DNA from: Mycobacterium sp. ACS1612
GTDB taxonomy: Bacteria > Actinomycetota > Actinomycetes > Mycobacteriales > Mycobacteriaceae
Length of the DNA stretch: 64,000 nucleotides
Assembly (NCBI RefSeq): GCF_001667505.1
Contig: NZ_LZHZ01000023.1
Coordinates: 1 to 64,000 of the forward strand
Direction: 5' to 3'
Part shown: positions 28,349 to 43,424 of the stretch, in pieces
Position numbering within the stretch: the stretch's first letter is position 1
Layout: every line of letters starts with the position of its first letter
Notes under the pieces: model-generated
What the model was told of the DNA's origin: nothing
Seen by the model: the letters and a program-made list of their open reading frames with translations, nothing else
Databases searched by the model: none
Program-made: the position numbers and the translations under genes

Positions 28349-30238
28349 ATGGCGTTCCACAACCCGTTTCTCAAGAACGGACAAATTGTGTTTCCCGACA
28401 ACGGGAACCTGGTCCGTCACGTCGAGAAGTGGGCGAAGGTGCGCGGCGACAAGCTCGCCTACCGCTTCCTTGATTTCTCCACCGAACGCGACGGCGTCGC
28501 GCGGGACTTGAACTGGGCAGACTTCGGTGCGCGCAACCGCGCCATCGGCGCCCGGCTGCAGCAGGTCACCCAGCCCGGTGACCGCGTCGCGATCCTGTGC
28601 CCGCAGAACCTCCACTACCTCGTCGCGTTCTTCGGCACTCTCTATTCGGGTCGCATCGCCGTGCCGCTGTTCGATCCGTCGGAGCCCGGCCACGTCGGCC
28701 GCCTGCACGCGGTGCTCGACGACTGCCATCCCTCTGCGATCCTGACCACCACCGAAGCGGCCGAGGGCGTGCGCAAGTTCTTCCGGACCCGCCCCGCCAA
28801 GGAGCGCCCGCGCGTCATCGCCGTCGATGCGGTGCCCAACGACGTCGGTACGACGTGGGAGTCCGTCGACATCGCCAGGGACACCATCGCCTATCTGCAG
28901 TACACCTCCGGCTCAACCCGCATCCCGACCGGTGTGCAGATCACCTACCTGAACCTCGCGACCAACGTGGTGCAGGTGATCGAGGCGCTCGAGGGTGAAG
29001 AAGGCGACCGCGGTGTGTCCTGGCTGCCGTTCTTCCACGACATGGGTCTGATCACCGTGCTGCTGTCACCGATGATCGGCCATTACGTGACGTTCATGAC
29101 GCCGGCCGCGTTCGTGCGTCGGCCCGGCCGGTGGATCCGCGAGCTTGCCCGCAGGGAGGGCGACACCGGCGGCACCATCTCGGTCGCGCCGAACTTCGCG
29201 TTCGACCACGCCGCGGCGCGCGGGGTGCCCAAGGACGGCGAGCCGCCGATGGACCTGTCGAACGTCAAGTGCATCCTCAACGGCAGTGAGCCGATCTCGG
29301 CGGCCACGGTGCGCCGGTTCAACGAAGCCTTCGGCCCCTTCGGTTTTCAGCCGAAGGCGATCAAGCCGTCCTACGGCCTCGCCGAGGCGACGCTGTTCGT
29401 GTCGACCACTCCGATGAACGCCGAACCGACGATCATCAGCGTCGACCGCGACGAACTCAACGAGGGCCGTTTCGTGCCGGTGCCCGACGATTCGCCGAAG
29501 GCCGTCGCGCAGGCGGGCGCGGGCAAGATCGGCATCGCCGAGTGGGCGGTGATCGTCGACAACGACACCGCCACCGAACTGCCCGACGGTCAGATCGGCG
29601 AGGTCTGGATCAGCGGCCAGAACATGGGTACCGGCTACTGGGGTAAAGAGGTCGCGACCGCTGAGACTTTTCATAACATCCTCAAATCGCGCACCAACCC
29701 GTCGCACGCCGAGGGCGCAGCAGACGACGCGACGTGGGTGCGCACCGGCGACCTTGGCGCCTACCACGACGGCGAGCTCTACATCACGGGCCGCACAAAG
29801 GATCTGGTGATCATCGACGGCCGCAACCACTACCCGCAGGACCTCGAATACTCCGCGCAGGAGGCATCGAAGGCGCTTCGCACCGGGTTCGTCGCCGCGT
29901 TCTCGGTGCCTGCGAACCAGTTGCCCGACGAGGTGTTCGAGAACGCGCACGCGGGTCTCAAGCGTGATCCGGACGACACCTCCGAGCAGTTGGTGATCGT
30001 CGGGGAGAGGGCGCCCGGCGCACACAAGCTCGACATGGGCCCGATCGCCGACGACATCCGCGCTGCGATCGCGGTGCGCCACGGCGTCACCGTGCGTGAC
30101 GTGCTGCTGACCGCCGCGGGTGCGATTCCGCGCACGTCGAGCGGCAAGATCGGCCGACGTGCCTGCCGCGCCGCCTATCTCGACGGCAGCCTGCGCAGCG
30201 GGCGCGTGGCCAACGCGTTCCCCGACGAGACCGACTAG
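28349..30238 (+). CDS. fadD32: Long-chain fatty acyl-AMP ligase FadD32
   Basis: The 629-residue ANL-superfamily enzyme activates meromycolic acid as acyl-AMP and loads it onto the Pks13 N-terminal carrier domain. Visible are the ATP-binding [11 protein letters not shown], the S-Y-G-L-A-E-A-T motif, the hinge segment W-V-R-T-G-D-L-G-A and [14 protein letters not shown]. The conserved C-terminal lysine is in [10 protein letters not shown]. An AGGAG ribosome-binding site precedes the ATG. The next gene, pks13, begins 11 nt later. M. tuberculosis FadD32 has 637 residues. Confidence 0.97.
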   Translation: MAFHNPFLKNGQIVFPDNGNLVRHVEKWAKVRGDKLAYRFLDFSTERDGVARDLNWADFGARNRAIGARLQQVTQPGDRVAILCPQNLHYLVAFFGTLYSGRIAVPLFDPSEPGHVGRLHAVLDDCHPSAILTTTEAAEGVRKFFRTRPAKERPRVIAVDAVPNDVGTTWESVDIARDTIAYLQYTSGSTRIPTGVQITYLNLATNVVQVIEALEGEEGDRGVSWLPFFHDMGLITVLLSPMIGHYVTFMTPAAFVRRPGRWIRELARREGDTGGTISVAPNFAFDHAAARGVPKDGEPPMDLSNVKCILNGSEPISAATVRRFNEAFGPFGFQPKAIKPSYGLAEATLFVSTTPMNAEPTIISVDRDELNEGRFVPVPDDSPKAVAQAGAGKIGIAEWAVIVDNDTATELPDGQIGEVWISGQNMGTGYWGKEVATAETFHNILKSRTNPSHAEGAADDATWVRTGDLGAYHDGELYITGRTKDLVIIDGRNHYPQDLEYSAQEASKALRTGFVAAFSVPANQLPDEVFENAHAGLKRDPDDTSEQLVIVGERAPGAHKLDMGPIADDIRAAIAVRHGVTVRDVLLTAAGAIPRTSSGKIGRRACRAAYLDGSLRSGRVANAFPDETD

Positions 30239-30249
30239 AACCTTCGAAA

Positions 30250-37214
<6,965 letters not shown>

Positions 37215-37217
37215 GCG

Positions 37218-37238
37218 CCGACCGGCTCCGCGCGTCGG
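37218..37238 (+). terminator. Weak hairpin after accD4
   Basis: CCGAC and GTCGG enclose an 11-nt loop, 3 nt after the accD4 stop, followed by ttctcat. It is a candidate terminator for the fadD32 operon, but the stem is short. Confidence 0.35.
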
Positions 37239-37577
37239 TTCTCATCGGTTGTCCGCGTGACCCTTGACTGTGCCGGAGCGCTCCGGATGCCGTTCGAGTA
37301 GGCGCGGACGCAGATGCTGCTGGTCAGCTGCGGCGCGCCTTCGAAGGCATGGGCGCGGCCCGCTGGGCCGAGAACGTTGCTGGGGTGGGGGGAGGTTCCG
37401 TCCTGTTCAGGCCTGCCCGCCGACGGTGTGGACGCCTCATTTGCGATGGTGTCGCTTGGGGCACGGGCAGACCATGTCGGTGCCTACCGACGACGTCATC
37501 TTCGCCATCTTCAGCGCGACGGCCTTCGCAAGCGCCTGACCTCATCAAGACGCACAACCGACTGGAGCGCCACCTAT
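37239..37577. other. Gene-poor stretch between accD4 and the kinase gene
   Basis: About 340 nt without a convincing gene. It holds a perfect 14-bp palindrome CCGGAGCGCTCCGG at 37273-37286 and a TTGACT just upstream (37264-37269). There is also a 23-codon minus-strand ORF (37437-37508), M-A-K-M-T-S-S-V-G-T-D-M followed by V-C-P-C-P-K-R-H-H-R-K. All longer open frames here are of arbitrary composition. Some of this may be decayed DNA from the insertion that separates accD4 from the emb region. Confidence 0.5.
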
Positions 37578-37583
37578 TAAGAT
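37578..37583 (+). promoter_or_regulatory. Candidate -10 of a leaderless kinase promoter
   Basis: TAAGAT fits TANNNT and ends 6 nt before the ATG; no ribosome-binding site is present. Confidence 0.55.
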
Positions 37584-37589
37584 TCGCCC

Positions 37590-38963
37590 ATGCCGCTAAC
37601 GGACGGCCAGGTGATCGCCGGTTACACGATTCTGCGATCGCTCGGTGCTGGCGGGATGGGCGAGGTGTATCTGGCCCAGCATCCGCGGTTGCCGCGCCGC
37701 GACGCGCTGAAGGTTCTGTCGGCCACGGTCTGTTCCGAAAGCGAGTACCGCGAGCGGTTCAACCGCGAAGCCGATGTTGCCGCCACGCTGTGGCATCCGC
37801 ACATCGTCGAGGTGCACGACCGCGGCGACGTCGACGGCCAGCTGTGGATCTCGATGGACTACGTCGAGGGCACCGATGCCGGGCGGCTGCTCGCCGAGCA
37901 GTTCCCGAACGGTATGCCCGCCGACGAGGTGGTGCGCATCGTCACCGCTGTCGCCGACGCGCTCGACTACGCCCACCAGAAAGGCCTGCTGCACCGCGAT
38001 GTGAAACCGGCCAACATCCTGATGGCAAATCATGACACTGACAGCGAGCGGATCATGTTGGCCGACTTCGGGATTGCCCGCTGGATCGGCGAACCGAGCG
38101 TGCTGACCGGAACGAACATGACGGTGGGCACCGTGTCGTACTCCGCACCCGAGCAACTCAAGGGCGAGGAGATCGACGGACGCGCCGACCAGTACGCGCT
38201 GGCCGCCACCGCATTCCAGTTGCTCACCGGCACACCACCTTTCCAGCACTCGAACCCAGCCGTGGTGATCAGCAAGCACCTGACGGCCGCGCCGCCGCAG
38301 ATCGGCACCCGACGGCCGGAGTTGTCCAGCCTGGGACCGGTGTTCGACAAGGCGCTGTCGAAGTCACCGAAGGACCGCTACGACCGGTGCATCGACTTCG
38401 CCCGCGCGCTCGCCCACCACATCGGTAGCGAGGACCGACAGCGCATCGCCGACGAGACCCAGTTGGCGATTCCGGCGACGGGCCCCAGGCACGCCAGAGC
38501 ACAGACCGACTCCCGCCACCGCATCCTGATCGGCGTCGCTGCCGCGCTTGTCGTGATCGCGGTCGCGGCAATCGGTTTCGTACTGTTCGACCACACGCGT
38601 GACCGCAGCTCAGAAGCCCGACCGCAGCCGACGTCGGCGCGGCAGGCACCTGCGCCGCCGGCCGACGTCACGCTGCCGGTGGTGGTGGTCGGCACCAACT
38701 GCGCGACGTTGGGCGCGGCCGGCATCACCGAAAGTGGCGCGCCGGCCTACTGTGCACACCTGCCGACCACGAACGGAACCATCTGGTCGCTCTATCCTGG
38801 CGAGATCTCCAGTCCGACCGCCACGGCGGGCCCGAATGACGAGGTGTACCCGTCGGAGACTGAGGGGCCGGTACTGGTTTGCATGGAGCAGACCGGCAAG
38901 TCGCGCCTCGAGTGCCACGACCAGATCGTGGAAGGCAACGCGACGGCCAACCCGACGTCATGA
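37590..38963 (+). CDS. Transmembrane Ser/Thr protein kinase (PknF-like)
   Basis: The 457-residue protein has a complete Hanks-type kinase domain (about residues 10-275). Motifs are G-A-G-G-M-G-E-V-Y, the A-L-K-V lysine, H-R-D-V-K-P-A-N with Asp137, D-F-G and S-A-P-E. The activation loop carries V-L-T-G-T-N-M-T-V-G-T. A juxtamembrane region and one membrane helix (about 312-333) lead to an external domain of about 120 residues with four cysteines (N-C-A-T-L-G, Y-C-A-H-L, L-V-C-M-E-Q, L-E-C-H-D). The N-terminus closely resembles PknF. The ligand sensed and the substrates are unknown. It is not part of the M. tuberculosis gene order here. Confidence 0.92.
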   Translation: MPLTDGQVIAGYTILRSLGAGGMGEVYLAQHPRLPRRDALKVLSATVCSESEYRERFNREADVAATLWHPHIVEVHDRGDVDGQLWISMDYVEGTDAGRLLAEQFPNGMPADEVVRIVTAVADALDYAHQKGLLHRDVKPANILMANHDTDSERIMLADFGIARWIGEPSVLTGTNMTVGTVSYSAPEQLKGEEIDGRADQYALAATAFQLLTGTPPFQHSNPAVVISKHLTAAPPQIGTRRPELSSLGPVFDKALSKSPKDRYDRCIDFARALAHHIGSEDRQRIADETQLAIPATGPRHARAQTDSRHRILIGVAAALVVIAVAAIGFVLFDHTRDRSSEARPQPTSARQAPAPPADVTLPVVVVGTNCATLGAAGITESGAPAYCAHLPTTNGTIWSLYPGEISSPTATAGPNDEVYPSETEGPVLVCMEQTGKSRLECHDQIVEGNATANPTS

Positions 38964-38967
38964 CGTC

Positions 38968-39720
38968 TCAGCGGCGAACCCATCGCACAATGACGGTGCC
39001 GTCGGCGCCGAGCAGCACCGTTTTGCGCTGCATGTGAATCTCGACGTGGTCGGCCGCGGTGGCGACGCGGCGAGCGGGCCCGGCGACCATCATGGGGCTG
39101 GTGGTCAGGCACAGTTCGTCGATTTCGTTGTCGGCCACCAATTGTGAGAAGAAGGTGGGCCCGCCCTCGACGAGTACGCGGTTCAATCCGAGCTCGCTGA
39201 GCCCGTTGCGGACCGCAGCAGAACCGATCTGACCCGGTGGCATCTTCCTGACGATCGCCCCGGATGCCTCGAGTTCAAGGCGGGTGGACTCGTCGGCGCT
39301 CGCGGAGACGAACACGATGGGCGGTGTCGGATTGTCCAGCAACTGCTGCGAGATGACACCACGGCTGGACACCACCGCCACCTGCACTTCTGGCGAAAGG
39401 CCACGCGACGAACGCCAGGCTTTGGCCTCGGCGCTGAGTTGAATGTCGGTGTAGGGCTTGGCCTTCGCGGTGGTGGCGCCGACCAGTATCACGTCCGCGA
39501 CCTCCCGTAGTCGGGTAAAGACCCGCCGATCGGTCGGCGTGCCCAACTTCCGGCCCGCACCGTCGAGTGTCACCGCGCCGTCGATGCTGGCGATGAAGTT
39601 CGCTCGAAGGAGAGGACGGTCGAGATCCTGCGGATAGGCCAGCAATTCGCGTAGCTCGTCATCGGTGAGTGTCTCCGCTTCGTGCGAAGTCGAACGTGAC
39701 ATCCCGGCAAAAGCGGTCAT
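38968..39720 (-). CDS. RibD C-terminal-type pyrimidine/dihydrofolate reductase-like protein
   Basis: The 250-residue protein has the RibD_C/DHFR-like fold: N-F-I-A-S-I-D-G-A-V-T-L-D-G, then D-R-R-V-F-T-R-L-R-E-V-A-D-V-I-L-V-G-A-T-T, and later V-L-V-E-G-G-P-T-F. These bind NADPH and the pyrimidine-like substrate in riboflavin-pathway reductases. A related M. tuberculosis protein (Rv2671) can act as an alternative dihydrofolate reductase. There is no deaminase domain. The ATG overlaps the exporter stop (ATGA), so it is translationally coupled as the third gene of folE-exporter-reductase. It ends 4 nt from the convergent kinase gene. A pterin or riboflavin intermediate as substrate is inferred. 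Confidence 0.88.
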   Translation of the reverse strand: MTAFAGMSRSTSHEAETLTDDELRELLAYPQDLDRPLLRANFIASIDGAVTLDGAGRKLGTPTDRRVFTRLREVADVILVGATTAKAKPYTDIQLSAEAKAWRSSRGLSPEVQVAVVSSRGVISQQLLDNPTPPIVFVSASADESTRLELEASGAIVRKMPPGQIGSAAVRNGLSELGLNRVLVEGGPTFFSQLVADNEIDELCLTTSPMMVAGPARRVATAADHVEIHMQRKTVLLGADGTVIVRWVRR

Positions 39721-41111
39721 AGTGCGGCGCTCACATTCCTTGGTTGGGGTACCACCGTGCGCGGTGCGGGTGTCCGGTGGCCGACGAGAAAAAGTGCGGT
39801 CATCGCGCCGAGCACCGCTACGGCGGCGGGCAGGAGCATCGATCCTCGGAGCGACGTCGAAACCATCAACGGCGCGATGCAGGCGCTGCCGAGCACAGCC
39901 CCGACTTGGCGGACGGTGTTGTAGACAGCCGACCCCGCGCCTGCAAGATCAACAGGTACGGCCCGAGATGCGCTGACGGCCAACGGTTCCCACACCATCG
40001 CACCCGCCGCGCCCAGCAGCGTCAGCGGCAGCATCAACCGCCAGACCGGCGTACTCGGGGTCATCTCCGCCGCAAGCCAGAACGTGGCGATCGCCAGGAT
40101 CGCGAAGCCGAACCCGACTACGGGGCGAGGCTGGACCCGGTCGACGAGTTGTCCGACCGGACGTGCCAGCACGCCGGTGGCTACGGCCATCGGTGTAGTG
40201 ACAAGCGCCGCGCGCAGCGGTGACAGCCCCGTCGTGTCCTGCAGGTAGAACATCAGCGGAATACCGCATGCCATCGCCGCGAAGCTCATCATCGCGATGC
40301 CGGCGCTTGATATCCCGAAGTCGCGGTGCCGGAACAGGGTCAACGGGATCAGCGGTTCACGTTTCTGGACTGACTGCCAGACGACGAACGCGACCAGCAC
40401 CGCAAGACCGCCGCCGACGACACCCCAGATCCACACCGCCCGCCCGTGGTCCTGGCCTTCCTGTAAACCGAACACCAGCAGGCATATCCCGGTGCAGGAC
40501 AGCACAACGCCGAGCATGTCCAGCCGGTAGCGCCGACCAGGCAGCGCTGGGACCAGCCACAAGGCCAGGCCGAGTCCGGCGAGGCCAATCGGGACGTTGA
40601 TGTAGAAGATCCACCGCCAGCCAAGGACATCCACCAGGAGGCCGCCCACCAACGGGCCGACGAACATGCCGATTCCGGCGGTGGCGCCCCACACACTCAT
40701 CGCGACACCGCGCCGTTCCGGCGGGAAGGTGCGGGTGATCGCCGACAATGTCTGCGGCGTGATCAGCGCTGCGCCGACGCCCTGCGCGACGCGTCCTGCG
40801 ATCAGCATTTCAATCGATCCGGCCATCCCACACCACACCGACGACGCTGTGAACAGCGCGAGGCCCACCAGGTAGACGCTCTTCGGCCCGAACCGGTCGC
40901 CGACGCGTCCGCCCACGAGCATCAGCGCCGCGAACGCCAGGAGATAAGCACTGGTCACCCAGACGACCGCGTCGTAGGTGGCGCTGAAGTGTTGTTTGAC
41001 GACCGGGTTGGCCACCGTGACGACGGTCGAGTCGACGACGATGAGAAAGAAGCCGACCATCATCGCCCACATGGCCCGCAGCGGGTGACTGCCCATCGGT
41101 GATGCGGTCAC
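39717..41111 (-). CDS. DHA2-family major facilitator drug/metabolite exporter
   Basis: From the GTG with a GGGAG ribosome-binding site the protein has 464 residues and many membrane segments, fitting the 14-helix DHA2 (EmrB/QacA) family. Family motifs are V-D-S-T-V-V-T-V-A-N-P in helix 1, G-G-R-V-G-D-R-F-G-P-K in the loop after helix 2, and R-V-A-Q-G-V-G-A-A. The antiporter motif C segment reads G-A-T-A-G-I-G-M-F-V-G-P-L-V-G-G. It is 4 nt downstream of folE and overlaps the reductase gene. It may export the product of the flanking enzymes or provide drug resistance. Confidence 0.9.
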   Translation of the reverse strand: MTASPMGSHPLRAMWAMMVGFFLIVVDSTVVTVANPVVKQHFSATYDAVVWVTSAYLLAFAALMLVGGRVGDRFGPKSVYLVGLALFTASSVWCGMAGSIEMLIAGRVAQGVGAALITPQTLSAITRTFPPERRGVAMSVWGATAGIGMFVGPLVGGLLVDVLGWRWIFYINVPIGLAGLGLALWLVPALPGRRYRLDMLGVVLSCTGICLLVFGLQEGQDHGRAVWIWGVVGGGLAVLVAFVVWQSVQKREPLIPLTLFRHRDFGISSAGIAMMSFAAMACGIPLMFYLQDTTGLSPLRAALVTTPMAVATGVLARPVGQLVDRVQPRPVVGFGFAILAIATFWLAAEMTPSTPVWRLMLPLTLLGAAGAMVWEPLAVSASRAVPVDLAGAGSAVYNTVRQVGAVLGSACIAPLMVSTSLRGSMLLPAAVAVLGAMTALFLVGHRTPAPRTVVPQPRNVSAAL

Positions 41112-41115
41112 GGGA

Positions 41116-41736
41116 TCACTCCCGCAGCAGATGCAGCGCCTCAGCGCGTGACGCCGCGTCGGTGGCGAACTGGCCGCGCACCGCAGACGTGGTGGTGACC
41201 GCTCCTGGCTTTCGGACACCGCGCATCGCCATGCAGAGGTGTTCGGCCTCGATGACGACTATGACTCCGCGGGCATTCATTTTGCGCATAAAAGCGTCAG
41301 CGATTTGCCCGGTGAGTCTTTCCTGCACCTGCGGACGCCTGGCATACAAGTCGACTAATCGCGCAATCTTCGACAGACCTGTCACTCGCCCGTCTTCGCC
41401 AGGAAGATAGCCGACATGTGCGACTCCGTGGAATGAAACCAGGTGATGTTCGCATGTGGAGTACATCGGGATTTGCTTGACTAGCACGAGCTCGCCATGT
41501 TGCTCGTCGAACACCGTGCTCAGGACGTCTTCCGGATCGGTGTACAGGCCTGCGAACGTCTCGCGGTAGGCGCGCGCCACCCGGGCCGGGGTGTCCTTCA
41601 AGCCATCGCGGTGCGGATCCTCCCCGAGGGCGACCAGCAGGTCGAAAATGGCGGCCTCAACGCCTGCCTGATCGAAAGTGCGAGCCGACTTCAATTTCGC
41701 GTGAGGTGTTTGTGACACTTCCCTTGACTGCAGCAC
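41116..41736 (-). CDS. folE: GTP cyclohydrolase I (FolE type), probable second copy
   Basis: The 206-residue enzyme converts GTP to 7,8-dihydroneopterin triphosphate, the first step of pterin and folate synthesis. Type IA features are the zinc ligands in Y-S-T-C-E-H-H-L and E-H-L-C-M-A-M-R-G, and [22 protein letters not shown]. The GTG start has an AAGGGG ribosome-binding site. The housekeeping mycobacterial folE lies with folP/folB/folK near ftsH, so this copy, in an operon with an exporter and a reductase, is probably dedicated to another product or condition. That a second copy exists elsewhere is an inference. Confidence 0.93.
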   Translation of the reverse strand: MLQSREVSQTPHAKLKSARTFDQAGVEAAIFDLLVALGEDPHRDGLKDTPARVARAYRETFAGLYTDPEDVLSTVFDEQHGELVLVKQIPMYSTCEHHLVSFHGVAHVGYLPGEDGRVTGLSKIARLVDLYARRPQVQERLTGQIADAFMRKMNARGVIVVIEAEHLCMAMRGVRKPGAVTTTSAVRGQFATDAASRAEALHLLRE

Positions 41737-41762
41737 AATTACCCCTTCGCAACACCAGGGAA

Positions 41763-41786
41763 CGCAGCAGATAATCGTTTGCTGCG
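41763..41786. promoter_or_regulatory. Palindromic operator-like site in the divergent folE/reductase promoter
   Basis: CGCAGCA, a 10-nt AT-rich spacer (gataatcgtt) and TGCTGCG form a perfect 7-bp inverted repeat, 27 nt upstream of the folE start. The surrounding 173-nt region is unusually AT-rich for this genome. Size and spacing fit a dimeric repressor operator; the regulator is not identifiable. Confidence 0.45.
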
Positions 41787-41909
41787 CGAAACATTTACGA
41801 ATAGCCGTATTAACTAGTAGCAGAGCGTTTACGGCTGCGTCATAGTTTTCAATAACTCCGCCCCAGGACGGCGCGACGAGTTTCGCACGCGCGGCATGTC
41901 TGCAACTGC

Positions 41910-42515
41910 ATGAGGAAAATCACCGCAGGCATGTTCATTGCCCTCGACGGCGTCGTCGAAGCGCCGGATCAGTGGCACTTCCCGTATTTCAACGACGAGA
42001 TGGGCGCGGCGGTGGGCGGCCAACTGGGGGCGGCGGACACCATACTGCTCGGCCGCGAGACATACGACAGTTTCGCGGGGGCGTGGCCGGCTCGGGAGGC
42101 CGACGGCAGTCAGGACGCGGAGTTCGCGAAGAAGCTGGGCGACACCCGCAAGATCGTGGTGTCGCGGCAAGACCTGAAGTTCACCTGGCGCAACTCCGAA
42201 CAGCTCGAGGGCGATCTCGTCGAAGCGAGCACGGCGCTCAAGAACGAACCCGGCGGCGATATCGCGATCAGCGGGTCGGTCTCCGTGGTCCGTCAACTGC
42301 TGGCCGCCGGGTTGCTCGACGAACTGCATCTGCTGGTGCATCCGATCGTCGTCGGCAAGGGCATGCGGCTGTTCGACGACGGCCAATCGATCCCGTTGCA
42401 GTTGATGTCCTCTCAGACGTTTGACACGGGCGTGCTGTACCTCGTGTACGGCCCCGCTGAAGCGTCGGCCGCCGCAGGCTACGACGAGGCGAAAGCACAC
42501 TTGCCGCAGAGGTGA
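41910..42515 (+). CDS. Dihydrofolate reductase-fold family protein (RibD C-terminal-like)
   Basis: The 201-residue protein has [17 protein letters not shown] as strand A. It continues [11 protein letters not shown], then K-I-V-V-S-R, then [14 protein letters not shown], and L-H-P-type [10 protein letters not shown]. This is the widespread DHFR-like YyaP/YwjB group, usually of unknown substrate and NADPH-dependent. It is divergent from folE across a 173-nt regulatory gap, which suggests shared control with the folE-exporter-reductase unit. It converges on the MBL hydrolase with a 6-nt gap. Confidence 0.87.
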   Translation: MRKITAGMFIALDGVVEAPDQWHFPYFNDEMGAAVGGQLGAADTILLGRETYDSFAGAWPAREADGSQDAEFAKKLGDTRKIVVSRQDLKFTWRNSEQLEGDLVEASTALKNEPGGDIAISGSVSVVRQLLAAGLLDELHLLVHPIVVGKGMRLFDDGQSIPLQLMSSQTFDTGVLYLVYGPAEASAAAGYDEAKAHLPQR

Positions 42516-42521
42516 GCGGCC

Positions 42522-43424
42522 CTAGATCTCCGGTAACTCCAGCCAGTCGTCGATCATGAACGCATCCCCGCGAGCCACCACCGTGGCACCGCCGTGGCCC
42601 GGATAGTGCGCGGGAATCACCGAAGCCCGCCGTCGGGACGCCTCGGTCAGCACCCGCTTCCGCGTCACCGCCGCCTCCGCGAAATTCTCGTCGAACGCGC
42701 ACGGATCCGTGGGCCGGTGCAATTGGATCGGGCAGTGCGTCAGGTCGCCGACGAACACCGCGGGCTTACCGGCGTCCAGCCAGAGCACCGACGAACCCGG
42801 CGTGTGTCCCGGTGCGGGCCGCAACCGCAGCGACGACGACACCTCTAGATCATCGGCCCACAACTCGATCTGCTCCTGCACCGGTGAGACGCTGTCCTCG
42901 AACGCAATTCGCCAACCTGCCTGCCGGGCCGCGTCCGCTTCGGTACGCGGCGCAAGCCAGTTGCCGGCGTTGTCAGGGTGAAAGAAGCGATAGTCGGCCT
43001 CGGGCATCAAGTACCGCGCATTCGGGAACGTCGGCACCCACGCATCGCCGCGTCTGGTCGTGTTCCAGCCGACGTGATCGGAGTGGATGTGCGTGTTCAC
43101 CACGACGTCCACGGCGTCGGGTTCGACACCCGCAACGCCCAGCGCGGCAAGAAAATTCGTGTCGAGGTGGTCCAGCGGCGGCATCGCGGGCCTTGCCTTT
43201 CCGTTGCCTGCGCCGGTGTCCACCAGCACGATCAGCCCGTCCACCTGCACCACCCAGGTCTGCAGTGCGATACGCCACCCGGCGTCGGTCCAGAACGTCG
43301 GCGTGAACTCCTGTGCCCACCCGTCGCGTGGCGTGGCCGGGAACAGTTCCAACGGCAATCCGTCGACCTGCCACTCGACCACGCGGGTCAGCGCCGCGTT
43401 GCCGAGCCGGATCCGGTCGGCCAC
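42522..43424 (-). CDS. Metallo-beta-lactamase-fold hydrolase
   Basis: The 300-residue soluble enzyme has the T-H-I-H-S-D-H-V-G-W (HxHxDH) metal motif, A-P-G-H-T-P-G-S-S as third ligand region, F-V-G-D-L-T-H bridging Asp, and a late P-A-H-Y-P-G-H-G. It resembles lactonase/glyoxalase-like MBL hydrolases. The GTG start is directly adjacent to the TAA of embB with no intervening base, so it is very probably co-transcribed, and perhaps co-translated, with the arabinan operon. Substrate unknown; a role in arabinan metabolism would be inferred only from position. Confidence 0.87.
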   Translation of the reverse strand: MADRIRLGNAALTRVVEWQVDGLPLELFPATPRDGWAQEFTPTFWTDAGWRIALQTWVVQVDGLIVLVDTGAGNGKARPAMPPLDHLDTNFLAALGVAGVEPDAVDVVVNTHIHSDHVGWNTTRRGDAWVPTFPNARYLMPEADYRFFHPDNAGNWLAPRTEADAARQAGWRIAFEDSVSPVQEQIELWADDLEVSSSLRLRPAPGHTPGSSVLWLDAGKPAVFVGDLTHCPIQLHRPTDPCAFDENFAEAAVTRKRVLTEASRRRASVIPAHYPGHGGATVVARGDAFMIDDWLELPEI

